64,000 nucleotides of DNA from positions 2,976,001 through 3,040,000 of the forward strand of contig NZ_CP092430.2 in assembly GCF_022374935.2 (NCBI RefSeq), in the 5' to 3' direction. The translations under genes were made by a program, and so were the position numbers. Below the pieces are notes generated by a model. The model worked only from the letters and a program-made list of their open reading frames with translations. It was not told the DNA's origin and made no database searches. The DNA comes from Mycolicibacter virginiensis. Its GTDB lineage: Bacteria > Actinomycetota > Actinomycetes > Mycobacteriales > Mycobacteriaceae. How positions within the stretch are numbered: position 1 is the first letter of the stretch; the number at the start of each line of letters is the position of its first letter. Below are positions 43,841 to 54,529 of the stretch, one piece after another.

Positions 43841-45469
43841 GTGGCCGCCACCAGCTCGCCGCGTCTGGCCGATGTTGTGGTGAACCGGGCGCTGCGGCGG
43901 CTGCCGCCGCCCACCACCGGCTACACCGTGCGTCGGGAGCAGGTCCCGATGCGCGACGGGGTCCAGCTGCGTGCCGACCACTACCAGCCGACCGGCGACG
44001 TGGCCGGCACCCTGCTGGTGCGCTGCCCTTACGGCCGCAAATTCCCATTCTCGCTGGTGTTCGCCCGGATGTACGCCGCCCGCGGCTACCGGGTGATTCT
44101 GCAGAGTGTGCGCGGCACCTTCGGCTCTGCCGGCGTGTTCGAGCCGATGGTCAACGAGGCCGCCGACGGCGCCGACACGGTGGCCTGGATGCGTACCCAG
44201 CCGTGGTTCACCGGGTCGTTCGGCACCATCGGGTTGTCGTATCTGGGCTTCACGCAGTGGGCGTTGCTGTCCGCCCCTCCGCCCGAGCTGAGTGCGGCGG
44301 TCATCACCGTCGGGCCGCACGATCTGTACCAGTCGACCTGGGGTGTGGGGTCATTCGCGTTGAACGACTTTTTGGGCTGGAGCCACATGATGGCCCACCA
44401 GGAGGCCCGTCCGCGGATCCGTGCCGGGCTGCAGCAGCTGACTGCGCAACGCCGGGTCAAACGCGCCGCGGCCGCACTGCCGCTGGGCTCGGCCGGCCGG
44501 GCCCTACTGGGCGGCGGCTCGCCCTGGTACGAGTCCTGGGTCGAGCACCCTGATCGCGATGACCCGTTCTGGGACAGGATGCGTTACCCGGTGGCGCTGG
44601 AGCAGACCCAGGTGCCGGTGCTGCTGCTCAGTGGCTGGCAAGACCTGTTCTTGGATCAAGCGCTGGCCCAGTTCCGGACGTTGCGCGACCGAGGAGCCGA
44701 GGTGGCGCTGACCGTCGGCCCGTGGACCCACACCGAGATGCTGACCAAGGGACTGCGCACCGTCACGGCGGAATCCCTGGACTGGTTAGGCACTCACCTG
44801 GCCGGCGCCGAGCGGCCGTCGCGGACCAGCCCGGTGCGCGTCTGCGTCACCGGCTGCGGGGGCTGGCGTGAGTTTCCGGATTGGCCGCCCGAGCCGACGG
44901 ACCGAAGCTGGTGGTTGCAGCCCGGCGGGCGCCTGGGCGACTCCCCCGTGGCCGACGGTACGACAGACTCGGCGAGCTTTCACTACGACCCGGCCGACCC
45001 CACGCCCACGGTGGGCGGTCGGCTGCTTGCCCCCGGTGGCGGTTATCAGCGCGACGACGTATTGGCGCGCCGTCGCGACGTGCTGACCTTCACCGGGCAG
45101 CCGCTGACCGAGGATGTCGACGTGCTCGGCAGCCCGGTGGTGGAACTGGCGCATTCCAGTGACAACCCAAACGTCGACGTGTTCGTCAGGGTCAGCGAGG
45201 TGGACTCCCGCGGACGCTCACGCAATGTCAGCGATGGCTATCGTCGGCTCAACCAGTCCTCCGGGGCGGTCCGTATCGACCTCGACCAGATCGCCCACCG
45301 ATTCGCGGTCGGCTCCCGCATCCGGCTGCTGATCGCCGGCGGCTGTCATCCCCGGTTCGCACGCAACCTGGGCACCGACGAACCCGCGATCAGCGGCGCC
45401 GCTCAGCGACCGGCTACGCACACCGTCCAGCTGGCCGGCTCACGATTGCTGCTGCCCGCGGACCGCTGA
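43841..45469 (+). CDS. CocE/NonD-type serine hydrolase (X-prolyl dipeptidyl-peptidase-like, Rv2800-like)
   Basis: A 542-residue serine hydrolase. The nucleophile motif is GTIGLSYLGFTQ (Gly-x-Ser-Tyr-x-Gly); the acid follows LLLSGWQDLFLDQ, and His is in GPWTHTEM. The last third is the jelly-roll domain characteristic of cocaine-esterase/X-Pro dipeptidyl peptidases (VRVCVTGCGGWREFPDWPP onward). Substrate unknown. Start is GTG 43841. Its end overlaps the convergent lipoprotein gene by 30 nt. Confidence 0.9.
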   Translation: MAATSSPRLADVVVNRALRRLPPPTTGYTVRREQVPMRDGVQLRADHYQPTGDVAGTLLVRCPYGRKFPFSLVFARMYAARGYRVILQSVRGTFGSAGVFEPMVNEAADGADTVAWMRTQPWFTGSFGTIGLSYLGFTQWALLSAPPPELSAAVITVGPHDLYQSTWGVGSFALNDFLGWSHMMAHQEARPRIRAGLQQLTAQRRVKRAAAALPLGSAGRALLGGGSPWYESWVEHPDRDDPFWDRMRYPVALEQTQVPVLLLSGWQDLFLDQALAQFRTLRDRGAEVALTVGPWTHTEMLTKGLRTVTAESLDWLGTHLAGAERPSRTSPVRVCVTGCGGWREFPDWPPEPTDRSWWLQPGGRLGDSPVADGTTDSASFHYDPADPTPTVGGRLLAPGGGYQRDDVLARRRDVLTFTGQPLTEDVDVLGSPVVELAHSSDNPNVDVFVRVSEVDSRGRSRNVSDGYRRLNQSSGAVRIDLDQIAHRFAVGSRIRLLIAGGCHPRFARNLGTDEPAISGAAQRPATHTVQLAGSRLLLPADR

Positions 45470-46177
45470 AACGGCCTTGATCAGCAGGTCTGACATCAGT
45501 CTTTGCGGGTCCAGCTGCGCATCCGCACTGCCCATGACGACGACCGACGTTCGATCGTCGAGCGCCGCCGTGTACAGGTAGTCGGGATCCTCCTCGGGGC
45601 CCTCGACGCTCAGCTTCACCCCGGTCGTGGTGACGCCGGCGATGGCAGGGGCCGGGATACGCTCCACGGTCCCGGTCGCCTCCGGCGAACCGGCCAGCGA
45701 GATCCGATCACAACCCGCCGGTTCAGCCTCAACCGCAACGGGATTGGGTGATCGCAAAGCGACAACGTACATGTTGCCCTGATCTCCCTGCCCGATCACG
45801 CCGGCAGCTTCGGTGCCGACCGTCGGATCGACATTCGGCGGGATGACCACCGACCTGCACTGCGACGGATCCACCTGGGCGTCGGTGAACGCCGCTACCG
45901 CGGACCCGTCGATGTCGGACTGCCCCAGCGTCTTAGCTGGGTGCGCCTGCGCCGTGAAGCCTTGCGGAAAGTCGTCGGCGACGGCGCCGACTCGTGAGAT
46001 GTCGTAGGGTGCCGGGCTGGGCTCGGCGGCGGGATTCTGGGACGCAACCGGACTCGCCGCGGGAGCGACTTCGGTGCTCGCGCCGCACCCGGCGAGGGTT
46101 GCCCCTACGCCGAGTGCGGCCGCAAGTACCAGTCCGGGTTTGACGCTAAGCCGCCTACCGCGGTCTAAACGTGGCAT
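45440..46177 (-). CDS. Putative lipoprotein, family uncertain
   Basis: A 245-residue exported lipoprotein. A basic N-terminus (RLDRGRRL) and hydrophobic core lead to the lipobox LAGC with Cys31. A Pro/Ala-rich linker follows, then a soluble domain of about 180 residues with two Cys (SQCRSVV, GCDRISL). It resembles DUF5642-type sensor-like mycobacterial lipoproteins; not certain. It is 14 nt downstream of the Trp/His-rich secreted-peptide gene on the same strand, suggesting co-expression. Confidence 0.75.
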   Translation of the reverse strand: MPRLDRGRRLSVKPGLVLAAALGVGATLAGCGASTEVAPAASPVASQNPAAEPSPAPYDISRVGAVADDFPQGFTAQAHPAKTLGQSDIDGSAVAAFTDAQVDPSQCRSVVIPPNVDPTVGTEAAGVIGQGDQGNMYVVALRSPNPVAVEAEPAGCDRISLAGSPEATGTVERIPAPAIAGVTTTGVKLSVEGPEEDPDYLYTAALDDRTSVVVMGSADAQLDPQRLMSDLLIKAVSAVRGQQQS

Positions 46178-46191
46178 GACCGAAGCCCCGA

Positions 46192-46515
46192 TCACCACCA
46201 CCACCACCAGCGATGCCACAGGTGATGGTGGCGCCACCAGTGGTGGCCCCACCACTGCGGCATTGGTGCCATACGTAGGTCGGTGGCGAACACGGTGTCC
46301 GCCGGTGCGCGGTCGATACCGAGGCGGTTTCCTACCCCGGTCGGAAGGCCGACCTGGTTCCCGGCCACCTGGACGGTGGCAGGCGGTGGTGCCGCAACCT
46401 CCCCCGGGGAGGCCTGCGCCGGTCCCGCGGGGCCGACCAAAAGCTCGCCGGCGATTGTGCCGGCACTGATCGCTCCGGCTGCCACGCGTCGGCACGAATT
46501 CCGCGAAATCAACAT
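46192..46515 (-). CDS. Secreted peptide with extreme Trp/His-rich C-terminus
   Basis: A 107-residue exported protein. A signal peptide ends near PAQA (about 35), a Pro/Ala/Val-rich linker follows, and the last 22 residues (86-107) contain ten Trp, six His and two Arg, ending in five consecutive Trp before TGA. Such a tail could bind metal, heme or membrane, but no family was recognised. GGAGAGGAAA precedes ATG 46515. It is the gene before the lipoprotein (14-nt gap), and upstream lies an AT-rich gap. The five TGG codons could be expanded by slippage, so a variable length between strains is possible. Confidence 0.65.
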   Translation of the reverse strand: MLISRNSCRRVAAGAISAGTIAGELLVGPAGPAQASPGEVAAPPPATVQVAGNQVGLPTGVGNRLGIDRAPADTVFATDLRMAPMPQWWGHHWWRHHHLWHRWWWWW

Positions 46516-46807
46516 GATTTCCTCTCCCTCGTCAAGATTCCCGAAATTATCTTGATATTCGCAGAGTAGCACCGGCGAAGGCCGCTGAACAACTGTCGGA
46601 TTGACAATTTTTTTGCGCTCCGCATTTTTCATGCCGAACGCGCTACGCCTATCTCAGCACCACCTATCATCGCTGGTCAATAGCCATCTACTGATCTACT
46701 GAACCACTGATCTACGGATATCCGTATTTAATGTAATCATGACCGATCTACCGTATCTAACATTTCTCTAATCCTGCATTGATAATGCGGCAAACAATTG
46801 CCATCGA

Positions 46808-47021
46808 CTGAATTTGCGCGAGTCCGATCTGGCAGCGGGCTGCAAGCGCGGCAACGTGCTGGCCGACGCCAAGGCCAGTCTGTGAAACCCGCAGCGGACG
46901 GCTGTACCGAAACGGGCTCATCGCCAATATCACCGGCTCGGGCATCGCCGTCGTCGCGCAGTGGTCCGGCGCACTCGCTGGCCAGCTGCGCAACGCCATC
47001 GCTGAAGCGAAGGCCCACTGA
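46808..47021 (+). pseudogene. Possible frameshifted remnant of a small gene
   Basis: Two plus-strand frames look protein-like and join with a +1 shift. The first (46808-46885) reads LRESDLAAGCKRGNVLADAKASL then stops. The second continues from about 46881 (ETRSGRLYRNGLIANITGSG, then AVVAQWSGALAGQLRNAIAEAKAH) to TGA 47019-47021. A single-base change near 46880 would fuse them. The family is not recognised, and a chance reading is possible. Confidence 0.3.
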
Positions 47022-47076
47022 ATTGCCACCGCGGAGCGCAGGCCACGACGGATGCCGGTCGCGACGGTTGACGGGT

Positions 47077-47082
47077 TACGCT
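47077..47082 (+). promoter_or_regulatory. Possible -10 of the small RHH-like gene
   Basis: TACGCT, about 48 nt before ATG 47130. TTGACG lies only 3 bp upstream of it, too close for a usual -35. Confidence 0.35.
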
Positions 47083-47129
47083 GGCCTGAGTACCAGGGTG
47101 AGGTTCCACCGCAACCGAAGGTCTACACA

Positions 47130-47438
47130 ATGAGCACTGCCAGCGATTCCCTCAATAACCGCGGTATCGGCGCCCCGGCCACCGGCTGGGCATCGACTCG
47201 CGACACGGGGATGAAGCCGACTGAGCCAATCCCGCTGCGTCAGACTCGAACCCGCCGCACGGTCGATCTCTCGCCGGCCCAACATCGCGGGCTCGACCTC
47301 TGGCAACGCGACGCCGCCGACCGGGTGGGATGTGCTCGCATTACCGGGCAGGAAGTCATGACGGCGCTGATCGACCAACTGCTCGCCGACCCGGAACTCT
47401 CGGCACAGATCATTCGGACCCTGCGGTCGCGGCGGTAG
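47130..47438 (+). CDS. Small ribbon-helix-helix-like protein (ParB-partner-like)
   Basis: A 102-residue protein. A disordered Ser/Thr/Pro N-terminus (about 1-38) is followed by RRTVDLSPAQHRGLDLWQRDAADRVG and TGQEVMTALIDQLLADPELSAQIIRTL. This resembles the small DNA-binding partners of ParA in actinobacterial plasmids and genomic islands, a ribbon-helix-helix-type layout. No parA gene is visible nearby. Its position beside AT-rich DNA and a gene remnant suggests an island scar. Start at ATG 47130 excludes an upstream extension of poor composition. Confidence 0.6.
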   Translation: MSTASDSLNNRGIGAPATGWASTRDTGMKPTEPIPLRQTRTRRTVDLSPAQHRGLDLWQRDAADRVGCARITGQEVMTALIDQLLADPELSAQIIRTLRSRR

Positions 47439-47458
47439 ACCAGACCTCGTCGAGTTCT

Positions 47459-48010
47459 TCAGCCGACGGTGTCGCGGACCCGGGCGGTCACCGACTCGAG
47501 CTGTTCGGCGGTGAACACCGGGGCACCCAACTCCGGGTCGGCGATCGGTAGCTGCACCCAGCTGGCGCAGCCGGCATACTCGGGGCTGCGCGGCAGCCGC
47601 ATCGGTGTCGCCAGCGGGAACACCTGGATCACCAGCGCCGTCAACCGATGTTTGGGCCGGAAATCCAGCCGATCGGCGCGCACCGATTCAGCGGTCCAGA
47701 TGTGTAAGTCCGCAATGTCCTCCAGCGCCTCGGGCCGCTCGACGGGCAGCGTCGCAACGACTTTCGCAGCGGCTCGAACCACAATGTACTCAGCGGTGGA
47801 ATCAGCGGCGGCCGGCGCGAGCAGATCGCGATGTTCGGGACGGACCCGCTCGGCGTGGCTGTGTACCGATGTCGGGAACAGCAGGAACTCGTCGGCGCTG
47901 ACATCGAAGCGCTTCTCGTGAATGCCGCCTTTGCGCAGCAGGATTCGTTGCCGGCCGGCCAGCAGCGCAGCAACGACAGCGCTCCACTCCTTCAACGCCA
48001 CACCGTGCAT
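47459..48010 (-). CDS. DUF1802 family protein
   Basis: A 183-residue protein of the DUF1802 family. LKEWSAVVAALLAGRQRILLRKGGIHEKRFDVSADEFLLFPTSVHSHAERV is the conserved N-terminal half. The role is unknown; members sit near restriction or stress genes in some actinobacteria. ATG 48010 is 7 nt after TACGCT. It is divergent from the enoyl-CoA hydratase with 33 bp between starts. Confidence 0.85.
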   Translation of the reverse strand: MHGVALKEWSAVVAALLAGRQRILLRKGGIHEKRFDVSADEFLLFPTSVHSHAERVRPEHRDLLAPAAADSTAEYIVVRAAAKVVATLPVERPEALEDIADLHIWTAESVRADRLDFRPKHRLTALVIQVFPLATPMRLPRSPEYAGCASWVQLPIADPELGAPVFTAEQLESVTARVRDTVG

Positions 48011-48017
48011 TCCGCCC

Positions 48018-48023
48018 AGCGTA
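48018..48023 (-). promoter_or_regulatory. Putative leaderless -10 of the DUF1802 gene
   Basis: TACGCT on the minus strand, 7 nt before ATG 48010. Confidence 0.55.
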
Positions 48024-48031
48024 GCCGGGGC

Positions 48032-48037
48032 TACGGT
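48032..48037 (+). promoter_or_regulatory. Putative leaderless -10 of the enoyl-CoA hydratase gene
   Basis: TACGGT on the plus strand, 6 nt before GTG 48044; faces away from the DUF1802 hexamer 9 bp to the left. Confidence 0.55.
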
Positions 48038-48043
48038 GAACCG

Positions 48044-48799
48044 GTGAGCGACGACATTCTGCTGGTTAAGACACAGGACCGCATCCGCACCCTTACCCTC
48101 AACCGCCCGCAGGCCCGCAATGCGCTGTCCGGCGCGTTGCGTGCGGCCATCTTCAGCGCGCTGGCCGATGCTGACACCGACACGGACGTCGACGTGCTGA
48201 TCCTGACGGGTACCGATCCGGTGTTCTGCGCCGGGTTGGACCTCAAGGAGTTCGGCGAATCCACTGGACTGACAGACATTTCCCCACAGTGGCCAACGAT
48301 GACCAAGCCGGTGATCGGTGCTATCAACGGTGCGGCAGTCACCGGCGGGCTGGAGTTGGCGCTGTACTGCGACGTCCTGATCGCCTCGGAGCAGGCCCGA
48401 TTCGCCGACACCCACGCCCGCGTCGGATTGCTGCCATCGTGGGGACTCAGTGTCCGACTCCCCCAGAAGGTCGGCGTTGGCTTGGCCCGCCGAATGAGCC
48501 TGACCGGCGATTACCTGTCGGCGGCCGACGCGCTGCGGGCCGGGCTGGTCACCGAGGTGGTTCCCCACGTCGAGCTGCTGCCCGCGGCGCTGCGGGTGGC
48601 GGCGTCGATCGTCGGCAACAACCAGGCCGCGGTGCGTGCGCTGCTGGCCTCCTACCACCGCATCGACGAGTCGCAGACCGCCACCGGGCTGTGGATGGAG
48701 GCGATGGCAGCCAAGCAGTGGTTGCAGACCGTCACCGGAGCCGACGTCGCCGCCAACCGGGCGGCCGTGCTGGAGCGTGGCCGAGCCCAGGTGCAGTGA
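48044..48799 (+). CDS. Enoyl-CoA hydratase/isomerase (EchA-type)
   Basis: A 251-residue crotonase-fold enzyme. The first oxyanion-hole region is DPVFCAGLDLKEF, the second AINGAAVTGGLELALYCDVLIAS. The catalytic Glu positions of classical hydratase correspond to ADTHARVGLLPSWG: the first acidic residue is replaced by His and the second is absent, so hydratase activity is uncertain; an isomerase or other crotonase reaction is possible. It matches the EchA16-like branch. GTG 48044 is 6 nt after TACGGT. A strong shared terminator follows. Confidence 0.85.
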   Translation: MSDDILLVKTQDRIRTLTLNRPQARNALSGALRAAIFSALADADTDTDVDVLILTGTDPVFCAGLDLKEFGESTGLTDISPQWPTMTKPVIGAINGAAVTGGLELALYCDVLIASEQARFADTHARVGLLPSWGLSVRLPQKVGVGLARRMSLTGDYLSAADALRAGLVTEVVPHVELLPAALRVAASIVGNNQAAVRALLASYHRIDESQTATGLWMEAMAAKQWLQTVTGADVAANRAAVLERGRAQVQ

Positions 48800-48801
48800 C
48801 G

Positions 48802-48845
48802 AAACACGTCCCGGACGGCGCTTGCGCACCGCCCGGGACGTGTTT
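48802..48845. terminator. Strong bidirectional hairpin terminator
   Basis: AAACACGTCCCGG (48802-48814) and CCGGGACGTGTTT (48833-48845) form a perfect 13-bp stem that extends inward by CGG/CCG beyond one mismatch. A T-rich run follows on both strands. It lies between the convergent enoyl-CoA hydratase and triple-repeat genes. Confidence 0.9.
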
Positions 48846-48859
48846 GTTGAGGCGAACTG

Positions 48860-50569
48860 CTAGAAGTCGAGCCCCAGGAAGGCAGCGCCCGGGTCCATCA
48901 AGGCCGAGGCGTCGAAGCCACCGAACAACCCGCTCAGGTCGAAGTCGCCGAACGGGGTGACGAACGTGTCGGTGATGGTGCTGTCAGCGCCGTCCAGCCC
49001 GGGAATGGCGGAGTAGACGTTGGCGAAACCGCCGCCGAGGTTCAAAACGCTGTACACCGAGCCGATCTCGGGCAGGTCCGCTGCGTCGCCGTCACCGGGC
49101 GTCACACCGTCGATGACAAACTCGGTGGTGGTCAGGCCCAACAACTGGGTGACGGTCTCCTGCGCATGCGCGGTGCCGAGCAGCTCGGTGCCGTCGTAGA
49201 TGTTGAAGTCCTGCGACGTGATCGGGAGCGGGAAGTAGGTGCCCCCAAGGTCGACACCCGGGGTGCCGCCGCCGATGTTGAGGAACGGCAGCGCACCGAC
49301 GGTCTGAAAGACCGGCGTGAACCCCGAGGCGGCGTCGGCTCCGGACCCGGTGAACGGGTCGAAAGTGGTGCCGCCGATGGTGAAGGCGTCCTCACCCACG
49401 GCACCGTTGCTCAGGGCACCGAATGCGGCTCCCGGGTCCATCGAGATCCCGGTGGCCATGCCGCTGAACAACCAGCTCAGGTCCATGCTGCCGAACGGGG
49501 TCACGAACGTGTCGGTGACGGTGCCGTCCTCGCCCGGGGTGGCGACGTAAACGTTCGCGAAACCGCCGCCGAAGTTGAACGCGTCGTAGATCGTCCCCGC
49601 GGCCGGCAGGCCGTCGCCGGTGTCCGAGCCGTCGGTGACGACGAGCTGGGTGTTGGTCATGCCCAACAGGTTGGTCACGTCCACCGCGGTGTTGATGGTG
49701 CCGATCTGAGTGGCGTCGTCGCCGGTACCGCTGTAAACGTGAAAGTCCTGGGAGGCCAGCCCATTGCCTTGGTGGCTCGGGTCACCCAACGATGCTCCGC
49801 CGATCGCCAACAGCGGCGCCGCGCCGCCGAGCGCAATGATCGGCGCAAAACCCTCCACCGCAGAGTCGCCCGCGCCGGTGAATGGGTCCAGCGTGAGGCC
49901 ACCGATGGCGAAGGCGTCCTCGCCACCTCCCGACGCCCCAGCCTGCAGTGCGGCGAACGCGTCGCCCGGCTGCAGCGGGTCCGCCGCATTGAAGCCGGCG
50001 AACATCGAGCTCAGGTCCATGCTGCCCCAGGGCGTCACGAAGGTATCGGTGACTGTGCCGTCCTCACCGGGGGTGGCCACGTAGACGTTCGCAAAGCCAC
50101 CGCCGAAGTTGAAGACGTCATAGACCGAACCCGTGACCGGCAGATCCGCCGCCGAACCACCGGATGCGGCGGTGACATCGGTGATGGTGAACTGCGTGTT
50201 GGACAGACCCGCCAGATTGGTCACGACCACGCTGGAATTGACGCTGCCCAGGCTGGTGCCGTCGGCACCGTACACCTCGAAATTCTGGGGAGCGGTGGGC
50301 AGCAGACCACCAGGGCTGCCGCCGCCCAAGGTCAGCAGAGGCGCGGAGCCGGTGAGCGGGTGAACCAGGGAGAACCCCTCCGCACCGGTGGCCTCGTTGA
50401 AGGGATCAAACGTGTAGCCGCCGATCGTGAAGGCGTCCGCACCGGTGGCACTCGGCGCGACGACATCGTCACCCGGGGCCGCTACGGCGACCGCCGCCTG
50501 CAAGAACGCCGCAGTAAGCAGCCCACCCCCGGTGGCCAGACCTGCGGCGATCAGTCGGTAATGCATCAT
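48860..50569 (-). CDS. Secreted protein of three tandem ~175-residue repeats
   Basis: A 569-residue exported protein. A signal peptide (about 1-31, ending VAVAA) precedes three repeats at 45-217, 218-393 and 394-569 (173, 176 and 176 residues) that fill the mature chain. Each begins DAF-x-IGG-x-T/L-F-DPF, includes QDFxVY-type and TNLLG-type strands, then FGGGFANVY, TVTDTFVTP(F/W)G and ends DPG-x-AF. The mature protein has almost no Cys or Lys and is rich in Gly, Asp, Thr. No known family recognised; a beta-rich surface or adhesin-like role is a guess. ATG 50569 has GGGGAA 7 nt upstream. A consensus-like promoter lies upstream. Confidence 0.85.
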   Translation of the reverse strand: MMHYRLIAAGLATGGGLLTAAFLQAAVAVAAPGDDVVAPSATGADAFTIGGYTFDPFNEATGAEGFSLVHPLTGSAPLLTLGGGSPGGLLPTAPQNFEVYGADGTSLGSVNSSVVVTNLAGLSNTQFTITDVTAASGGSAADLPVTGSVYDVFNFGGGFANVYVATPGEDGTVTDTFVTPWGSMDLSSMFAGFNAADPLQPGDAFAALQAGASGGGEDAFAIGGLTLDPFTGAGDSAVEGFAPIIALGGAAPLLAIGGASLGDPSHQGNGLASQDFHVYSGTGDDATQIGTINTAVDVTNLLGMTNTQLVVTDGSDTGDGLPAAGTIYDAFNFGGGFANVYVATPGEDGTVTDTFVTPFGSMDLSWLFSGMATGISMDPGAAFGALSNGAVGEDAFTIGGTTFDPFTGSGADAASGFTPVFQTVGALPFLNIGGGTPGVDLGGTYFPLPITSQDFNIYDGTELLGTAHAQETVTQLLGLTTTEFVIDGVTPGDGDAADLPEIGSVYSVLNLGGGFANVYSAIPGLDGADSTITDTFVTPFGDFDLSGLFGGFDASALMDPGAAFLGLDF

Positions 50570-50683
50570 TGTGCGCTTCCCCATCTCCGTCGATTTCCCA
50601 AGCCAATGGGTTACACCGCCAGTGCCAGGCGTGTGCAACTGGTAACAACGCGCAGAACGCTACCCGCGAGTAACCTAAATGTA

Positions 50684-50713
50684 TAGATAGGCTGTGTAGG
50701 ATTTTCCTGTCAA
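50684..50713 (-). promoter_or_regulatory. Consensus-like promoter of the triple-repeat protein gene
   Basis: TTGACA (50713-50708) and TATCTA (50689-50684) on the minus strand, 18 bp apart, about 115 nt before ATG 50569. The best -35/-10 pair seen in the window. Confidence 0.65.
50688..50693 (+). promoter_or_regulatory. Possible -10 of the small membrane protein gene
   Basis: TAGGCT on the plus strand, overlapping the divergent promoter; 93 nt before GTG 50787. Confidence 0.35.
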
Positions 50714-50786
50714 TAAGCTGGACAAATGGAACGCCGCCGGGCGCTCGGGCACGGTTACCCTGAGACAGCAAACCGGACGGACCCAG

Positions 50787-51185
50787 GTGGACTCAGCCGT
50801 GACACAGAACTATCCGCCCCATCTCCCGTGGCCCTACGGCAACGTCGCGCCGCCGCGTCGGCGACCCGGCGAGGTCATCGCCGCAACGCTGCTGGCGGTG
50901 CTGCTGCTCCTGACGTGCGGGCTGGGTTTGATCTATTCAATGTTCGCCGGGATGGCGACCGACGTGTGCTCCAGTAGCCATCGTTGCGACTACAACCTGA
51001 TCAACGGGGCATACCTGGTGGCCTGGGGCGGCATTGGCGCAGCCGTGCTCACCACCCTGGCGGGCATGGGCGTCGCCGCACGCCGAGGCAGCCGCATGGT
51101 CGTTTGGCCGGCAGTGGGCTGGCTGACCTTCGTGGTCACCTACGTGGCCGGCGGCTTCCTGTTGAACGCCGGAGTGAGCGGCTGA
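50787..51185 (+). CDS. Small membrane protein, three or more helices, unknown function
   Basis: A 132-residue protein with a Pro-rich cytoplasmic N-terminus (residues 9-27) and three hydrophobic helices at about 31-52, 74-94 and 105-125. Two cysteines in CSSSHRCDYN lie in the first extracytoplasmic loop and may form a disulfide. No family recognised. Start is GTG 50787 or GTG 50799; neither has a strong ribosome site. Convergent with the maa-like gene at 10 nt. Confidence 0.7.
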   Translation: MDSAVTQNYPPHLPWPYGNVAPPRRRPGEVIAATLLAVLLLLTCGLGLIYSMFAGMATDVCSSSHRCDYNLINGAYLVAWGGIGAAVLTTLAGMGVAARRGSRMVVWPAVGWLTFVVTYVAGGFLLNAGVSG

Positions 51186-51195
51186 GACTCGTCGG

Positions 51196-51756
51196 CTAGC
51201 CGATCGGCCGGAGGATCCGGCACGGATTTCCGGCCGCGAGCACGCCGGCCGGCAAATCGCGGGTCACCACGCTGCCGGCCCCCACCACCGTGTCGGCTCC
51301 GATCGTCACGCCGGGGCACACGATCACCCCAGCCGCCAGCCACACGTTGTCGCCAAGGGTGATCGGAGCGGCCGATTCCCAGCCGGCCCGCCGTGCATCG
51401 ACGTCATCGACGGGATGCAGCGCCGTCAGTAGCTGGGCGCGCGGTCCGATCGACACATGGTCCCCGATGGTGATGGGCGCGCAGTCCAGAAAGACCGCGT
51501 CGTAATTGATGAAACAGTTGGCGCCGATACTGATGTATATCCCGTAGTCACAAGAGAATCGGGGCAAAAGCTCTGAGTTCGCCCCGAAGGATCCGAGCAG
51601 TTCGCCCAGCAGCTCACGGCGGGTGTCATCGTCGTCTGGACCGGTGGCGTTGAACGCCGCCACCACTTGCTGACATGCCCGCCGGCCGGCGACCAGGTCC
51701 GGGTCGTCGGGCCGATACAGCGCCCCGTGCAGCATCCGCTCTCGCTGACCGCTCAC
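51196..51756 (-). CDS. Maltose O-acetyltransferase-like (hexapeptide) acetyltransferase
   Basis: A 186-residue left-handed beta-helix acetyltransferase. The N-terminus RERMLHGALYRPDDPDLVAGR aligns with the Maa cap, and hexapeptide repeats follow (YISIGANCFINYDAVFLDCAPITIGDHVSIGP, then ITLGDNVWLAAGVIVCPGVTIGADTVVGAGSVVTRDLP). The active-site His lies in the TALHPVDD loop. It acetylates a sugar with acetyl-CoA; the natural acceptor is unknown. GTG 51756 is 8 nt after TAGGAT and overlaps nothing. It follows the MATE gene. Confidence 0.88.
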   Translation of the reverse strand: MSGQRERMLHGALYRPDDPDLVAGRRACQQVVAAFNATGPDDDDTRRELLGELLGSFGANSELLPRFSCDYGIYISIGANCFINYDAVFLDCAPITIGDHVSIGPRAQLLTALHPVDDVDARRAGWESAAPITLGDNVWLAAGVIVCPGVTIGADTVVGAGSVVTRDLPAGVLAAGNPCRILRPIG

Positions 51757-51767
51757 GCCAGCCGATC

Positions 51768-54528
<2,761 letters not shown>

Positions 54529-54529
<1 letters not shown>

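Larger units (their letters stand above)
46516..47129. other. AT-rich intergenic stretch with repeats and gene remnants
   Basis: About 610 bp. The segment from roughly 46530 to 46810 is visibly richer in A and T than the rest of the window. It has three GATCTAC motifs (46693, 46709, 46745), two of them in a 16-bp direct repeat, and a perfect 14-bp palindrome TACGGATATCCGTA at 46713-46726. The right part holds a possible frameshifted gene remnant. No intact gene is supported. Confidence 0.5.

Noticed and set aside
46757..47029. 90-codon minus-strand ORF in the AT-rich gap
   Set aside because: It starts without ribosome site and mirrors the plus-strand remnant, whose codon pattern is better.
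49166..50686. 506-codon plus-strand frame opposite the triple-repeat gene
   Set aside because: Shadow frame; the minus-strand frame has signal peptide, ribosome site, promoter and internal protein repeats.
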